Counted from the stretch's first letter, positions 6,359 through 16,961 are shown. The stretch: DNA of 33,934 bases from an uncultured Lachnospiraceae bacterium (GCA_905235585.1 CAJOME010000005.1:1-33934); one strand, 5' to 3'. Numbers and translations: made by a program. Notes: generated by a model not told the origin, from the sequence alone.

Positions 6359-7235
6359 ATCCTTCTACCCCCGTTGATGTGATAAATATCTCTTCAAGTG
6401 AGAGCGGCAGCGTCTCCATGAATACCGGATTGCCTTCCAACAGCAGCTTCTTCAGTTCATCATGATCCCCTTTTACGATCAGAGTGTACAGAGAACCGCG
6501 TCTCTCCTGCTCCAAAGGCTTCAGTTTTTCAAGCAGCCCGGCCGGATCATAGTCCGACGAAAATACGATCTGGATCTTATGTATGTCTCCCTTGATATCA
6601 TCGAGATCCTCCGACAGCAGCATGCCGCCCTTGTAGAGCAGGCCGATGGTGTCGCATATGTCCTCCAGCTCACGGAGATTGTGCGAAGCGATGATCGGAG
6701 TGAAGCCCCTGTCGGTCATATCCTGCGCGAAAAGGCTTTTCACACCCTGACGCATCACCGGGTCAAGGCCGTCGAACGTCTCATCGCAGAACATATACTT
6801 TGTGTTCGCAGCCAGTCCCAGTATGATAGAGAGCTGCTTTTTCATACCCTTTGAGAACGTAGAGATCTTCCTCCTGCGATCCAGCTCAAAGCGCCGCATC
6901 AGATCTTCATAGCGGCTCCTGTCATAAGACGGATAGCAGGTCCCATAAAACCGGGCCATTTCATCGGGCGTGGCATTTAAGAAGAAAAAAGCCTCGTCAG
7001 ATATGTGGAAGAAGCTTTCCTTGCAGGAAGGATTCTCAAATACACTCTGTCCGTCTATCTCTATCAGACCGGAATCAGGCCTGAGTATGCCTGACAGCAT
7101 ACGAAGGAAGGTGGATTTGCCGGCTCCGTTTGTGCCGATGAGCCCGAAGACTTTCCCCTCCTCTATATGCAGTGTAACTCTGTCTACCGCCACGATATCT
7201 CCGAAGCGCTTGGTGACATTTACTGCTTCTATCAT
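6333..7235 (-). CDS. ABC transporter ATP-binding protein
   Basis: Walker A GTNGAGKST, signature-like FSKGMKKQLSI, Walker B-like YMFCDETFDGLD, H-loop ASHN. Confidence 0.95.
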   Translation of the reverse strand: MIEAVNVTKRFGDIVAVDRVTLHIEEGKVFGLIGTNGAGKSTFLRMLSGILRPDSGLIEIDGQSVFENPSCKESFFHISDEAFFFLNATPDEMARFYGTCYPSYDRSRYEDLMRRFELDRRRKISTFSKGMKKQLSIILGLAANTKYMFCDETFDGLDPVMRQGVKSLFAQDMTDRGFTPIIASHNLRELEDICDTIGLLYKGGMLLSEDLDDIKGDIHKIQIVFSSDYDPAGLLEKLKPLEQERRGSLYTLIVKGDHDELKKLLLEGNPVFMETLPLSLEEIFITSTGVEGYDIKKIIY

Positions 7236-7597
7236 TTGTGACTGTCCCCCTTTACTGCTTTTTGGATCTCATCCTCGGTAATACCGAGCTCGCGGGCTCT
7301 GTCAGCCAGTGCGGCAAGCTCGCGCAGAGTATCTTCCTTTTTCATTTTTTTTACTCCCTCCGTATCTTTTACAAAGCTCCCCCTGCCGGGTACAGAGTAG
7401 GTGTATCCGTCCGCTTCAAGCTGGCGGTATGCCTTCTGTATCGTATTGGGATTGATGGACAGATCCGTGGCAAGACTTCTTACGCTCGGCAAAGGCTCAT
7501 CCGGAGCGAGGAGACCGCTTATGATCTCATCCTCCATACCGGAGACGACCTGCTCGTATATGGGACGCTTATCCCGGAAATCAATTCTCCAAAGCAT
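7232..7597 (-). CDS. GntR family transcriptional regulator, YtrA-like
   Basis: RPIYEQVVSGMEDEIISGLLAPDEPLPSVRSLATDLSINPNTIQKAYRQLEADG wHTH; short effector region; SD aaaggag before ATG at 7597. Confidence 0.9.
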   Translation of the reverse strand: MLWRIDFRDKRPIYEQVVSGMEDEIISGLLAPDEPLPSVRSLATDLSINPNTIQKAYRQLEADGYTYSVPGRGSFVKDTEGVKKMKKEDTLRELAALADRARELGITEDEIQKAVKGDSHK

Positions 7598-7642
7598 CCT
7601 GACTCCTTTCTGCATAACTGTACTATGACGAATAATACGGTT

Positions 7643-7670
7643 AGTATACCACGGATCGCTCGTGTGTCAA
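7643..7670 (-). promoter_or_regulatory. Sigma-A promoter of the gntR-ABC operon
   Basis: Minus strand TTGACA-N16-TATACT. Confidence 0.75.
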
Positions 7671-7732
7671 TACAAAAAATACGATTTATGGTAAAATAAA
7701 TAGGTTAATGAGTCATTGCATGAGGATAAACG

Positions 7733-8389
7733 ATGGATAATATAGGAAATTACGAGGACGTAAACTCGTGGAATACGGTCATACTGCTGTACAATTCGGC
7801 GTTAAAGGAGATAGAGACCAAGCTCCAGATATTAAACGATGAGTTCCAGCATGTGCATCAGTACAATCCGATAGAGCATATAAAATCAAGGCTCAAGACA
7901 CCGGAGAGCATAGTAAACAAGCTGAAGCGTCGGGGCTATGAGTCTACCATCGCCAACATGGTGAAGTATGTCAACGATATCGCCGGAGTCCGTATCATCT
8001 GTTCCTTTACCTCCGATATATACAGGATAGCGGATATGATGGCAAGGCAGAATGATATCAGCGTGCTTTCGATAAAGGACTACATCAAGAATCCGAAGGA
8101 CTCGGGCTACAAGAGCTTTCATATGATCGTATCGGTGCCGATCTTCCTGTCCAACGAAACGATGGAGACCAAGGTGGAGATACAGATAAGGACAGTAGCG
8201 ATGGATTTCTGGGCGTCTCTGGAGCATAAGATAAACTATAAATATGACGGTACGGTGCCGGAGCATATCAAGAGAGAGCTCAGTGAGTGCGCTGAGATGG
8301 TATCGGATCTGGATGCTAAGATGATGAGCCTGAATGAAGAGATAAAGGAAAGCGAAAATACGAATGAGGATATGGTTCAGAGAGTTTAA
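7733..8389 (+). CDS. Small alarmone synthetase / GTP pyrophosphokinase family (RelA/SpoT domain)
   Basis: IVNKLKRRGY..., VNDIAGVRIICSF, DYIKNPKDSGYKSFHMIV, VEIQIRTVAMDFWASLEHKINYK synthetase motifs; no HD domain. Confidence 0.92.
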   Translation: MDNIGNYEDVNSWNTVILLYNSALKEIETKLQILNDEFQHVHQYNPIEHIKSRLKTPESIVNKLKRRGYESTIANMVKYVNDIAGVRIICSFTSDIYRIADMMARQNDISVLSIKDYIKNPKDSGYKSFHMIVSVPIFLSNETMETKVEIQIRTVAMDFWASLEHKINYKYDGTVPEHIKRELSECAEMVSDLDAKMMSLNEEIKESENTNEDMVQRV

Positions 8390-8399
8390 GGATAACCAT

Positions 8400-8630
8400 A
8401 TGCTGTGTGATCTGACAGTGGACGACTATGACAGGGATACCCGGACCCATAAGGTAGTAGGCGCGCTTGAGAAGGCCTGCAGCGAGCTGGATCTGTCGGT
8501 TCCGATATGGCTTGAGATAAACATCCGCGACTTTAAGAGGAATGCAAAGTGCCGTTTTTATCAGGACAGCTTTGTGGACAGCATAGGCTTTGACTATCTT
8601 GAAATGCAGGTAATAGAGGAGGATTTTTAA
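8400..8630 (+). CDS. Conserved-looking small hypothetical protein
   Basis: ORF follows the synthetase; in-frame ATG at 8400 with SD taagga fits better than 8364. Confidence 0.65.
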   Translation: MLCDLTVDDYDRDTRTHKVVGALEKACSELDLSVPIWLEINIRDFKRNAKCRFYQDSFVDSIGFDYLEMQVIEEDF

Positions 8631-8701
8631 GTTTGTTGTAAAACATTGACACTGGTGATAGAATAGACAGGATATAGCGTCTTTTATGAAAGGAGCTTTA
8701 A

Positions 8702-9520
8702 ATGGACAATTTCATGGACAGGCTTGTAGAGAGAATGAATGATCGTGACCAGGGGTACGGGGAGGATATCCCCCAGGATGAGGGAAGATATTCATCTGCA
8801 CCCAGGGGAAGGATGGAATATAACGAGCCGGATGACGGATATGGGTACGGCAGACCACAGAGAGCTGCCGCAGCGTCTTCTGTAGGACGCAGGGATCTCG
8901 AGGAGCTCGGCAGAGCAGTCATTTCGGCGCAGAAGAAGATATCAGACAATCAGACCGCAGCGATTGACGAGCAGAAGACTACTCTTGAAGCGTTAAAGAC
9001 TGCTCTGGTCGATCAGGCCAAGGGACTGGACGAGGGCTTTAAGGAGCAGGACGGCAAGATAGAGGCCAACTCCGAGAAGGTACTCGCGGCATTGCGCGAG
9101 CTCGCATCGGATGTAAAGTCCCCAGCGAACCAGCCTCAGGCACAGGACGGCGGCATCACCAGATCCTATCTGGAGGAGCTCTCCGCGGATATCACGGCGA
9201 AGTCCGCAGATGCGATACATAAGGAAGATGTCAAGCTTTACAAGAACGTACAGGCAATAGTAGAAGAGAATGCCGGCAACCTAAACAAGGCCATCACAGC
9301 ATCCAGCGCAAAGACCGCAGAGGATGTGAAGGCAGGGCTTGCTTCGCTGACACAGCTGGAGAAGATAAACGAGCTGGAGGCAGCCCTTGCGGAGACCAAG
9401 GAGGAGCTTGTAAACAAGACCTCCGGACTCAAGGCAAAGCTTACGGTGGTGATGCTTCTCAGCATAGTAAACTTTATAGGAGTGGCGGTACTGGTCGCTA
9501 TTGCTTTCGGATTTTTATAA
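8702..9520 (+). CDS. Predicted coiled-coil, C-terminal tail-anchored membrane protein
   Basis: Charged Gly/Tyr-rich N-terminus, long Ala/Glu/Lys helical region, C-terminal hydrophobic segment LTVVMLLSIVNFIGVAVLVAIAFGFL; SD aaaggag. Confidence 0.8.
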   Translation: MDNFMDRLVERMNDRDQGYGEDIPQDEGRYSSAPRGRMEYNEPDDGYGYGRPQRAAAASSVGRRDLEELGRAVISAQKKISDNQTAAIDEQKTTLEALKTALVDQAKGLDEGFKEQDGKIEANSEKVLAALRELASDVKSPANQPQAQDGGITRSYLEELSADITAKSADAIHKEDVKLYKNVQAIVEENAGNLNKAITASSAKTAEDVKAGLASLTQLEKINELEAALAETKEELVNKTSGLKAKLTVVMLLSIVNFIGVAVLVAIAFGFL

Positions 9521-9523
9521 GAA

Positions 9524-10837
9524 ATGGCACAGGATACTGATAAGGATCATTACATCATAAACGGCGGCATACCTCTGACCGGTGAGGTTAGCATAGGCGG
9601 CGCAAAGAATGCGGCGCTTGCCATCATAGCCGCATCCATAATGACAGACGAGACAGTGACTATCGAGAACGTACCTGACGTTCGCGATACTAAAGTCATG
9701 CTTGAGGCCATGGAGGGTATCGGGGTAAAGATCAATCGTCTTGACCGTCACACCATTGAGATAAACGGATCCCGGGTAGAGAATGTAAATATAGATACCG
9801 AGAATATCAGAAAGATAAGGGCATCCTACTATCTTCTTGGAGCGCTGCTCGGTAAGTACTGCCATGCGGAGGTGCCCCTCCCCGGAGGATGCGATATAGG
9901 CAGCCGTCCCATAGACCAGCATGTCAAAGGCTTTAAGGCGCTTGGGGCGAAGGTGAATATAGAGCGCGGTATAGTAAAGGCTTCGGCGGACAGACTTGCC
10001 GCTGCTCATATATACATGGACGTAGTGACTGTCGGAGCTACGATAAATGTCATGATGGCTTCCGTCATGGCAGAGGGCAAGACCATTATAGAGAATGCCG
10101 CAAAGGAGCCGCACATAGTCGATGTGGCAAACTTCCTTAACAGCATGGGGGCCAATATAAAGGGCGCAGGTACCGATGTGATCAGGATAAAGGGTGTAAA
10201 CAGACTTCATGCCTGCACATATAGCGTCATACCGGATCAGATAGAGGCGGGCACGTTTATGTTTGCTGCGGCCATAACAGGCGGAAATATCCTTGTAAAG
10301 AATGTGATACCCAAGCATCTGGAGTCGATCTCCGCAAAGCTTGAGGAGATAGGATGTCATGTGGAGGAGTTTGATGATGCAGTGAGAGTGTCCTCTTTCG
10401 GCAGACTGCAGTCCACTCATATCAAGACTCTCCCGTATCCCGGATATCCTACCGATATGCAGCCGCAGGTCGGAGTCGCGCTGGCACTTGCCGACGGTGT
10501 GAGCACCATCACAGAGAGTATATTCGAGAACAGATTCAGGTATGTGGACGAGCTCACCAGGATGGGAGCAACCATACGGGTAGAGGGAAATACCGCGATC
10601 ATTGACGGAGTGCAGCATTTTGCCGGCGCGCATATACAGGCTCCCGATCTGAGAGCCGGAGCCGCACTGGTGCTTGCCGCGCTTTCGGCAGATGGTACTA
10701 CCACCATGGACGATATACATTTCATCGAGAGAGGTTATGAGGACTTTGACGAAAAGCTCAGAAGCCTCGGCGGCGATATCCGCAAGACTGACAATATCCG
10801 TCAGGAATCCAGAAAATCAAAATTCAAAATAGTCTGA
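9524..10837 (+). CDS. murA: UDP-N-acetylglucosamine 1-carboxyvinyltransferase
   Basis: GGAKNAALAIIAASIM, LPGGCDIGSRPIDQHVKGFKALGA, PGYPTDMQPQ. Confidence 0.97.
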   Translation: MAQDTDKDHYIINGGIPLTGEVSIGGAKNAALAIIAASIMTDETVTIENVPDVRDTKVMLEAMEGIGVKINRLDRHTIEINGSRVENVNIDTENIRKIRASYYLLGALLGKYCHAEVPLPGGCDIGSRPIDQHVKGFKALGAKVNIERGIVKASADRLAAAHIYMDVVTVGATINVMMASVMAEGKTIIENAAKEPHIVDVANFLNSMGANIKGAGTDVIRIKGVNRLHACTYSVIPDQIEAGTFMFAAAITGGNILVKNVIPKHLESISAKLEEIGCHVEEFDDAVRVSSFGRLQSTHIKTLPYPGYPTDMQPQVGVALALADGVSTITESIFENRFRYVDELTRMGATIRVEGNTAIIDGVQHFAGAHIQAPDLRAGAALVLAALSADGTTTMDDIHFIERGYEDFDEKLRSLGGDIRKTDNIRQESRKSKFKIV

Positions 10838-10839
10838 TA

Positions 10840-11928
10840 TCAGAGTATAGCTTCCACGTAGAGACCATGCTCGTGCGACAGATCGATGTAATGGCTGCCG
10901 CAGTGTACCATGGGATGTGAGAGATCGAGCTTGTTTATGAGGACGATATCGCCCTCCATTCCGTTTGACAAAAGGACACGGTTATTCACATAGCTGTTGA
11001 CGATATATTCCAGAAAAGTAAGTATATATCTTGAGTCGTACTTCTGCAGTCCTTCGCTTTCAAAGATAGATATGACCTTGAAAGGGCAAAGAGGACCTCT
11101 GTAGACTCTGGCTGAAGTCATAGCATCATATACGTCCGCGATGGCGACTATCTTTGCGAAGGAATCTATCCTTTCGGAGGTGAGACCCAAAGGGTATCCC
11201 GAGCCGTCGCATCTTTCATGATGCATCAGAGCCGAATTCTTTATGTGATCGTCCACCTCGAGATCCTTCAGTATATTAAAGCCCTCTACGGTATGTGTCT
11301 TTATGACCTGATATTCATCATCCGTAAGCTTGGCCGCCTTGCCCAGTATCGTCTCGGGGATCTTGAGCTTGCCCACATCATGCAGGAGTCCGGCGACAGT
11401 AAGCGTATTTACATCTCTGTCGGGCATCCCGAGCCAGTTGCCGAATACATGACATATCAGAGCTACATTCATGCAGTGTGCAAAGGTTGGATCATCATAC
11501 ATACGCATATTGTGCAGCATATCAAAGATCTGGAGACCTGAGGGAGCCTTTTCAAGCAGCTCATTGGTATCCTCGAGCAGCTCTTCGGTATTGATCTTGC
11601 TTCCTTCGGAAACGGTGAGGAGCTTGTTTACCTTACCCTTGAAGTCATCAACAGCGTCTTCAAAATCGGCCTTGAAGATCTTGTACTCCTCCGAAGCCTT
11701 AATGCGCTGACTGTAGGTCATTTCCTCGGGTGCGATGTTTTCTCCCGAAGCTATCGGAGCGGATTCATCCTTTATCCTTACCGAGATGATCGAGTAAAAC
11801 TCAAGCTTGGTGATGGTCTTGTCGGTGAGCTCGGTGTCCTTGAGCAGAACCAGCTGGTTGTTGTACGTATATACATCCTCCGCGACCACCATGCCGGGTA
11901 TTAAATTCTGGGTAAGAACTCTTGCCAT
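10840..11928 (-). CDS. HD-GYP domain protein, putative c-di-GMP phosphodiesterase
   Basis: LLHDVGKLKIPETIL, HHERCDGSGYPLGL; the promoter's -10 at 11963-11968 rules out the longer start at 11961. Confidence 0.9.
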   Translation of the reverse strand: MARVLTQNLIPGMVVAEDVYTYNNQLVLLKDTELTDKTITKLEFYSIISVRIKDESAPIASGENIAPEEMTYSQRIKASEEYKIFKADFEDAVDDFKGKVNKLLTVSEGSKINTEELLEDTNELLEKAPSGLQIFDMLHNMRMYDDPTFAHCMNVALICHVFGNWLGMPDRDVNTLTVAGLLHDVGKLKIPETILGKAAKLTDDEYQVIKTHTVEGFNILKDLEVDDHIKNSALMHHERCDGSGYPLGLTSERIDSFAKIVAIADVYDAMTSARVYRGPLCPFKVISIFESEGLQKYDSRYILTFLEYIVNSYVNNRVLLSNGMEGDIVLINKLDLSHPMVHCGSHYIDLSHEHGLYVEAIL

Positions 11929-11962
11929 ACAATATCTCCGCTGTGCGTTTAAACCAAACATT

Positions 11963-11991
11963 AGTATAAAAATCTTTCGTGACTATGTCAA
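11963..11991 (-). promoter_or_regulatory. Sigma-A promoter for the HD-GYP gene
   Basis: Minus strand TTGACA-N17-TATACT. Confidence 0.75.
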
Positions 11992-12006
11992 ACATGATTT
12001 AGGGTA

Positions 12007-12035
12007 TTGCATTTCACTCTGAATTAAGATATCAT
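12007..12035 (+). promoter_or_regulatory. Promoter upstream of the SAM riboswitch
   Basis: TTGCAT-N17-TATCAT. Confidence 0.6.
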
Positions 12036-12070
12036 CACTACAGTTTAACCTATCAAATTTCATATCGGCG

Positions 12071-12186
12071 TTCTCTTATTAAGAGTGGTGGAGATGCAGA
12101 GGATCTGTGAAGCCACGGCAACCCCTGACACCGGCATACCGGATGGAAGGTGCCAACCTTGAGCGAGTGATCGAACAATGAGAGGA
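12071..12186 (+). ncRNA. SAM-I (S-box) riboswitch
   Basis: ctcttattaagagtggtggag...gaagccacggcaacc...aaggtgccaacc...tcgaacaatgagagg; P1 helix 12071-12080/12177-12186 pairs; upstream of metK. Confidence 0.95.
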
Positions 12187-12263
12187 TTTGATTAGATTAA
12201 TCGGTCCGCCTCAGGCGGACTATTTTAGTGCAAACCGTTTTCAATAAAGAAAGGAAATGATTT

Positions 12264-13445
12264 ATGGAAAAGAGACTATTTACTTCCGAATCCGTCACAG
12301 AGGGACATCCCGACAAAGTCTGCGATGCCATCTCAGACGCGATCCTTGACGAGTGCATGAGACAGGATCCCATGAGCAGGGTCGCATGCGAGACAGCATG
12401 CTGCACCGGATTTGTGCTCGTCACCGGTGAGATTACCACAAATGCATATGTCGATATCCAGAGGATCGTCCGCGATACCGTAAAGGAGATCGGCTACACT
12501 AAGTCAGAGTACGGCTTTGACGGCAATACCTGTGCGGTATTCTCGGCAATAGACGAGCAGTCTTCCGATATCGCCATGGGTGTGGACAAAGCGCTTGAGG
12601 CAAAGAAAGGCAGCCTGCAGGATGATCTCGACACCGGTGCCGGCGATCAGGGTATGATGTTCGGATATGCCACAAACGAGACCGAGGAATATATGCCTTA
12701 TCCTATTTCTCTTGCGCACAAGCTCGCGCTGCAGCTTACAAAGGTAAGAAAGGACGGCACATTAAAGTATCTCCGTCCCGACGGCAAGTCACAGGTATCC
12801 GTGGAGTATGATGAGAACGGCAAGCCGATCCGTCTGGAGGCTGTGGTGCTTTCCACACAGCATGATGATGGTGTGACACAGGAGCAGATACACGATGATA
12901 TAAAGAAGTATGTGTTCGATCCCGTCCTTCCCGGGGAGCTCGTCGATGACAATACAAAGTTCTTTATCAATCCTACCGGACGTTTCGTCATAGGCGGACC
13001 TCATGGTGATGCGGGTCTTACCGGAAGAAAGATCATAGTAGACACCTACGGCGGATACGCACGTCACGGCGGCGGAGCGTTCTCAGGTAAGGACTGCACC
13101 AAGGTGGATCGCTCGGCTGCGTATGCTGCAAGATATGTGGCAAAGAATATCGTGGCAGCGGGACTTGCCGACAAGTGCGAGATACAGCTCTCATATGCTA
13201 TCGGTGTGGCTCAGCCCACTTCAGTCATGGTAGATACCTTTGGCACAGGCAGGCTCTCGGATGAGAAGCTGGTGGACGTGATAAGAGAGAACTTTGATTT
13301 AAGACCCGCAGGCATCATCAAGATGCTCGATCTGCGTCGTCCCATCTACAAGCAGACCTCTGCTTACGGACACTTCGGTCGTAACGATCTGGATCTGCCG
13401 TGGGAGAAGACCGATAAGGCAGATGCGCTGAAGAAATACATCTAA
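12264..13445 (+). CDS. metK: S-adenosylmethionine synthase
   Basis: [57 protein letters not shown]. Confidence 0.98.
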   Translation: MEKRLFTSESVTEGHPDKVCDAISDAILDECMRQDPMSRVACETACCTGFVLVTGEITTNAYVDIQRIVRDTVKEIGYTKSEYGFDGNTCAVFSAIDEQSSDIAMGVDKALEAKKGSLQDDLDTGAGDQGMMFGYATNETEEYMPYPISLAHKLALQLTKVRKDGTLKYLRPDGKSQVSVEYDENGKPIRLEAVVLSTQHDDGVTQEQIHDDIKKYVFDPVLPGELVDDNTKFFINPTGRFVIGGPHGDAGLTGRKIIVDTYGGYARHGGGAFSGKDCTKVDRSAAYAARYVAKNIVAAGLADKCEIQLSYAIGVAQPTSVMVDTFGTGRLSDEKLVDVIRENFDLRPAGIIKMLDLRRPIYKQTSAYGHFGRNDLDLPWEKTDKADALKKYI

Positions 13446-13456
13446 ACCGTTTCGGA

Positions 13457-16400
13457 TCATACAATAGCTACGTTGTCGTCTCCGAATGCCTCCTTTAAGG
13501 GCTCTATGGCATCGGAGGCGGCAATTTTTATTCTGAGCTTTTTCTGCTGCCTTGTCTCTTTAAGATATACGATCACGGTATCTCCGCCCTCATCGACGGA
13601 GTTCAGTACAGACATCAGCTTTTTGTTATTGTTCTCGTAATCATCTTTGTTTTCGAAACGTATATAGAGCTTTACGGGCACCTCGTCAAAAAGAAATACC
13701 GTGGAAGCGGAGAGGCTTGCATCCCGCTCATCTTCATAGCGGACTCTTCCGGAGACAAAGATCTTTTTATCCATTTCCAGCAGCTCTTTGTATCTTTTAT
13801 ACTGGTCGGGCCATATCATGACCTGCACGGAGCCTACCAGATCCTCTATGGTCAGGATGGCAAGCGGATCACCCTTTTTGGTATAGCGTATCACGATGTC
13901 GGATATCATACCTCCGATGGTCTGTTCCGAGCCCTCCGCCACCGCAGGCATTGCGCTCTCTTCCTCGCGCATGAAGTCCACGGACCTTGCGGTCGTGTGT
14001 TTCTTCCATAGCTCAGCATAGGCATCAAGAGGGTGGCCTGAGATATAGATGCCGAGCACTTCTTTTTCAAAAGCAAGCTTTATCTCATCGGGATACTCGT
14101 CGGTCTCGGGGAGACGGACTGCCGCAGGGTTGTCAATGCCCTTGTCCTCCATGATGTCAAAGAGAGACATCTGTCCGGCGATACCGTTCTTTTTTTCGCG
14201 CGCCACATCATCCATCATGTCGGGAGCTACGATCAGCTTCTGTTTCCTGTTGCCGGGAAGAGAATCAAGAGCACCAGCCTTTATCAGGTTTTCGACCGCA
14301 CGCTTATTTACCTCTCTGCCGCTTATCCTTCTCATGAAATCGTGGATATCGGTGTACGGACCGCCTGATTCGCGCTCCTTCAGGATGGCTTCGATCGCGG
14401 GCCAACCGAGATTTTTGATGGCGGACATCCCGTAGCGTATGCCTCTCTCGCCCGTGGCGGTGAATTTACCGTAGCCCTCGTTGATATCGGGAGCAAGTAT
14501 CTCGATATTCATCGAGCGGCATACCAATATGTACTCTGACACCCTTGAGGTGTTGTCTATGAAGCTGGTGAGCAGAGCCGCCATATACTCGACGGGGTAG
14601 TAATACTTAAGATAGGCGGTCTGCATGGTGATCACGGCATAGCACGCGGCATGGCTTTTATTGAAGGCATATTTTGCAAAGTCATTCATGGAATCATAGA
14701 TCTTATTCGCAGCCTCCTCGGACACACCGAGACCTACACAGCCGACTATGCCCTGCTCGCTGTCACCGTATATGAAGGTCTTGCGGTTCTCGTCTATGAC
14801 GTATTGCTTTTTCTTGCTCATGGCGCGGCGGATATTGTCAGCCTGACCGAGCGAGTAGCCCGCGAGTCTCTGAAAGATCTGCATGACCTGCTCCTGATAG
14901 ACTATACAGCCGTAGGTGGAGTCCAGGATGGGCACGAGGCTGTCAGAGTCGTACTCTATGTGCTCCGGGTCGTTCTTTCCGGCAATGTACTTTGGTATAA
15001 AGTCCATCGGACCCGGCCTGTACAGTGCTATACCAGCGATGATATCCTCGAGCGATCTGGGCTTCAGCCTCTTCATAAAGACCTGCATGCCGCCCGACTC
15101 TATCTGGAAGATGCCGTCTGTAGCGCCTGTGCCGATATAGTCAAGTACCGCAGGATCATCCATGTCTATCTTATCTATATCGAGCGTAAGCCCCGGATGC
15201 CGCTCTACGGCAGCGTCCACGGCGTCCTTTATCACGGTAAGGGTACGGAGTCCGAGAAAGTCCATCTTCAAAAGACCCAGCTCCTCCAGCGTGGTCATCG
15301 TAAACTGTGTGGTGATCTCACCGCCGCCCTGCCTTGAGAGGGGCACATAGTTGTCCGCGTCCTCAGGGGTGATGAGTATGCCGGCGGCATGCATGGAGGT
15401 ATGTCTCGGCAGACCCTCAAGTCGCATTGACATATCCACTACCTCACGGACCTCGGGGTCGGTGTCGTAGAGAGTCCTGAACTCTTTGTTTTCCTCCAGT
15501 GCCTTGGATAGTGTGATACCAAGCTCTGCAGGGACAAGCCTTGCCAGCTGGTCGCCTCTCGAATACGGCAGATCCATCACGCGGCATACATCCCTCAGCA
15601 CACCCTTTGCCTGCAGGGTGCCGAAGGTCACGATCTGCACACATTTGGAACGTCCGTATTTCTGCACCACATAATCGATCACCTGCTGACGTCCCTCATA
15701 AGCGAAGTCCACATCTATGTCGGGCATTGATACACGCGCGGGATTGAGGAAACGCTCAAACAGCAGGCTGTATTTAATGGGATCTATATCGGTTATCTTA
15801 AGGCAGTATGAGAGTACGGCTCCGGCCGCGGAGCCTCTGCCCGGACCTACCGGGATACGGTGAGATCTGGCATAGTTGATGTAGTCCCAGACTATCAGGA
15901 AATAGTCTACATATCCCATGTTCTCTATGACAGAGAGTTCAAAATCAAGACGATCCTTGAGCGTACCGTCATCATCGGGATACCGCTCCTTAAGCCCTGT
16001 ATAGGCGAGATGCTTAAGATAAGCGAGCGAGTCCGCAAAGCCCTCCGGTATCTCGAAGTGCGGGAGCTTGGTGTTGTGGAACTCTATCTCCACATTGCAT
16101 CTGTCGGCGATCCTCTGGGTGTTTTCCAACGCTTCGGGCACGAAAGAAAAGAGCTGACGCATCTCCTCCTCGCTCTTTACATAGTACTGACCTCCCACAT
16201 ACCTCATGCGATCCTCGTCGTTTATCTTCTTGCCCGTCTGCAGACAGAGCAGTATGTCGTGAGGCTTCACGTCATCCGGATAGGTATAGTGGCAGTCATT
16301 TGTGGCTATCAACGGGATATCATGCTTTTGCGAGAGTCTGATCAGATCCTGATTGACCAGAGTCTGTGCCCCGTCGAGATGATCCTGGAGCTCCAGATAG

Positions 16401-16912
16401 AAATTGTCTTTGCCGAAGATATCCAGATATTCGAGCGCAGCCTTTTCAGCCTGATCCTTTAAGCCGCGCTTAAGGTCGCTTGCCACCTCTCCCGCCAGAC
16501 AGGCGGAGGTGCAGATGATGCCCTCATGGTATTTTCTGAGGGTGTCTTTATCGACTCTGGGCTTGTAGTAGTATCCGTCCACGAAGCCTATGGATACTAT
16601 CTTCATCAGATTCTGATACCCGGTGTTGTTTTCGGCGAGAAGGATCAGGTGGAAATATCTGTCATCTCCGTGAGAAGCCTCCTTATCAAATCTGGAACCC
16701 GGAGCGACATAGACCTCACATCCTATGACAGGCCTTATCCCCTGCGCCTGACATTCCTTGTAAAAGTCTATCACGCCGTACATCACTCCGTGATCTGTGA
16801 TGGCAGCGGCATTCATGCCGAGCTCCTTTACCCGTGAGACATATTCTTTTATTTTATTTGACCCGTCTAGCAGGCTGTACTCGGTATGAGTATGTAAATG
16901 AACGAATGACAT
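13457..16912 (-). CDS. dnaE: DNA polymerase III subunit alpha
   Basis: N-terminal PHP domain FVHLHTHTEYSLLDG; GPGRGSAAGAVLSYCL; MPDIDVDF; C-terminal OB-fold region. Confidence 0.97.
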   Translation of the reverse strand: MSFVHLHTHTEYSLLDGSNKIKEYVSRVKELGMNAAAITDHGVMYGVIDFYKECQAQGIRPVIGCEVYVAPGSRFDKEASHGDDRYFHLILLAENNTGYQNLMKIVSIGFVDGYYYKPRVDKDTLRKYHEGIICTSACLAGEVASDLKRGLKDQAEKAALEYLDIFGKDNFYLELQDHLDGAQTLVNQDLIRLSQKHDIPLIATNDCHYTYPDDVKPHDILLCLQTGKKINDEDRMRYVGGQYYVKSEEEMRQLFSFVPEALENTQRIADRCNVEIEFHNTKLPHFEIPEGFADSLAYLKHLAYTGLKERYPDDDGTLKDRLDFELSVIENMGYVDYFLIVWDYINYARSHRIPVGPGRGSAAGAVLSYCLKITDIDPIKYSLLFERFLNPARVSMPDIDVDFAYEGRQQVIDYVVQKYGRSKCVQIVTFGTLQAKGVLRDVCRVMDLPYSRGDQLARLVPAELGITLSKALEENKEFRTLYDTDPEVREVVDMSMRLEGLPRHTSMHAAGILITPEDADNYVPLSRQGGGEITTQFTMTTLEELGLLKMDFLGLRTLTVIKDAVDAAVERHPGLTLDIDKIDMDDPAVLDYIGTGATDGIFQIESGGMQVFMKRLKPRSLEDIIAGIALYRPGPMDFIPKYIAGKNDPEHIEYDSDSLVPILDSTYGCIVYQEQVMQIFQRLAGYSLGQADNIRRAMSKKKQYVIDENRKTFIYGDSEQGIVGCVGLGVSEEAANKIYDSMNDFAKYAFNKSHAACYAVITMQTAYLKYYYPVEYMAALLTSFIDNTSRVSEYILVCRSMNIEILAPDINEGYGKFTATGERGIRYGMSAIKNLGWPAIEAILKERESGGPYTDIHDFMRRISGREVNKRAVENLIKAGALDSLPGNRKQKLIVAPDMMDDVAREKKNGIAGQMSLFDIMEDKGIDNPAAVRLPETDEYPDEIKLAFEKEVLGIYISGHPLDAYAELWKKHTTARSVDFMREEESAMPAVAEGSEQTIGGMISDIVIRYTKKGDPLAILTIEDLVGSVQVMIWPDQYKRYKELLEMDKKIFVSGRVRYEDERDASLSASTVFLFDEVPVKLYIRFENKDDYENNNKKLMSVLNSVDEGGDTVIVYLKETRQQKKLRIKIAASDAIEPLKEAFGDDNVAIV

Positions 16913-16961
16913 AGGATTAGTGTACCAAAATCTTACGGTAAAGCCAAAGGGATGTTTTTTG

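Noticed and set aside
9515-10720. 401-aa minus-strand ORF
   Set aside because: Fully antisense to murA, Cys/His/Tyr-rich composition typical of shadow ORFs, no recognisable domain.
11929-11961. N-terminal extension of the HD-GYP ORF
   Set aside because: The -10 box lies at 11963-11968, so the start at 11961 would precede the TSS; ATG at 11928 fits MARVLTQNLIPGM.
14651-15337. 228-aa plus-strand ORF (and others at 14049-14435, 15860-16462)
   Set aside because: Antisense to dnaE, which has unmistakable motifs; shadow ORFs.
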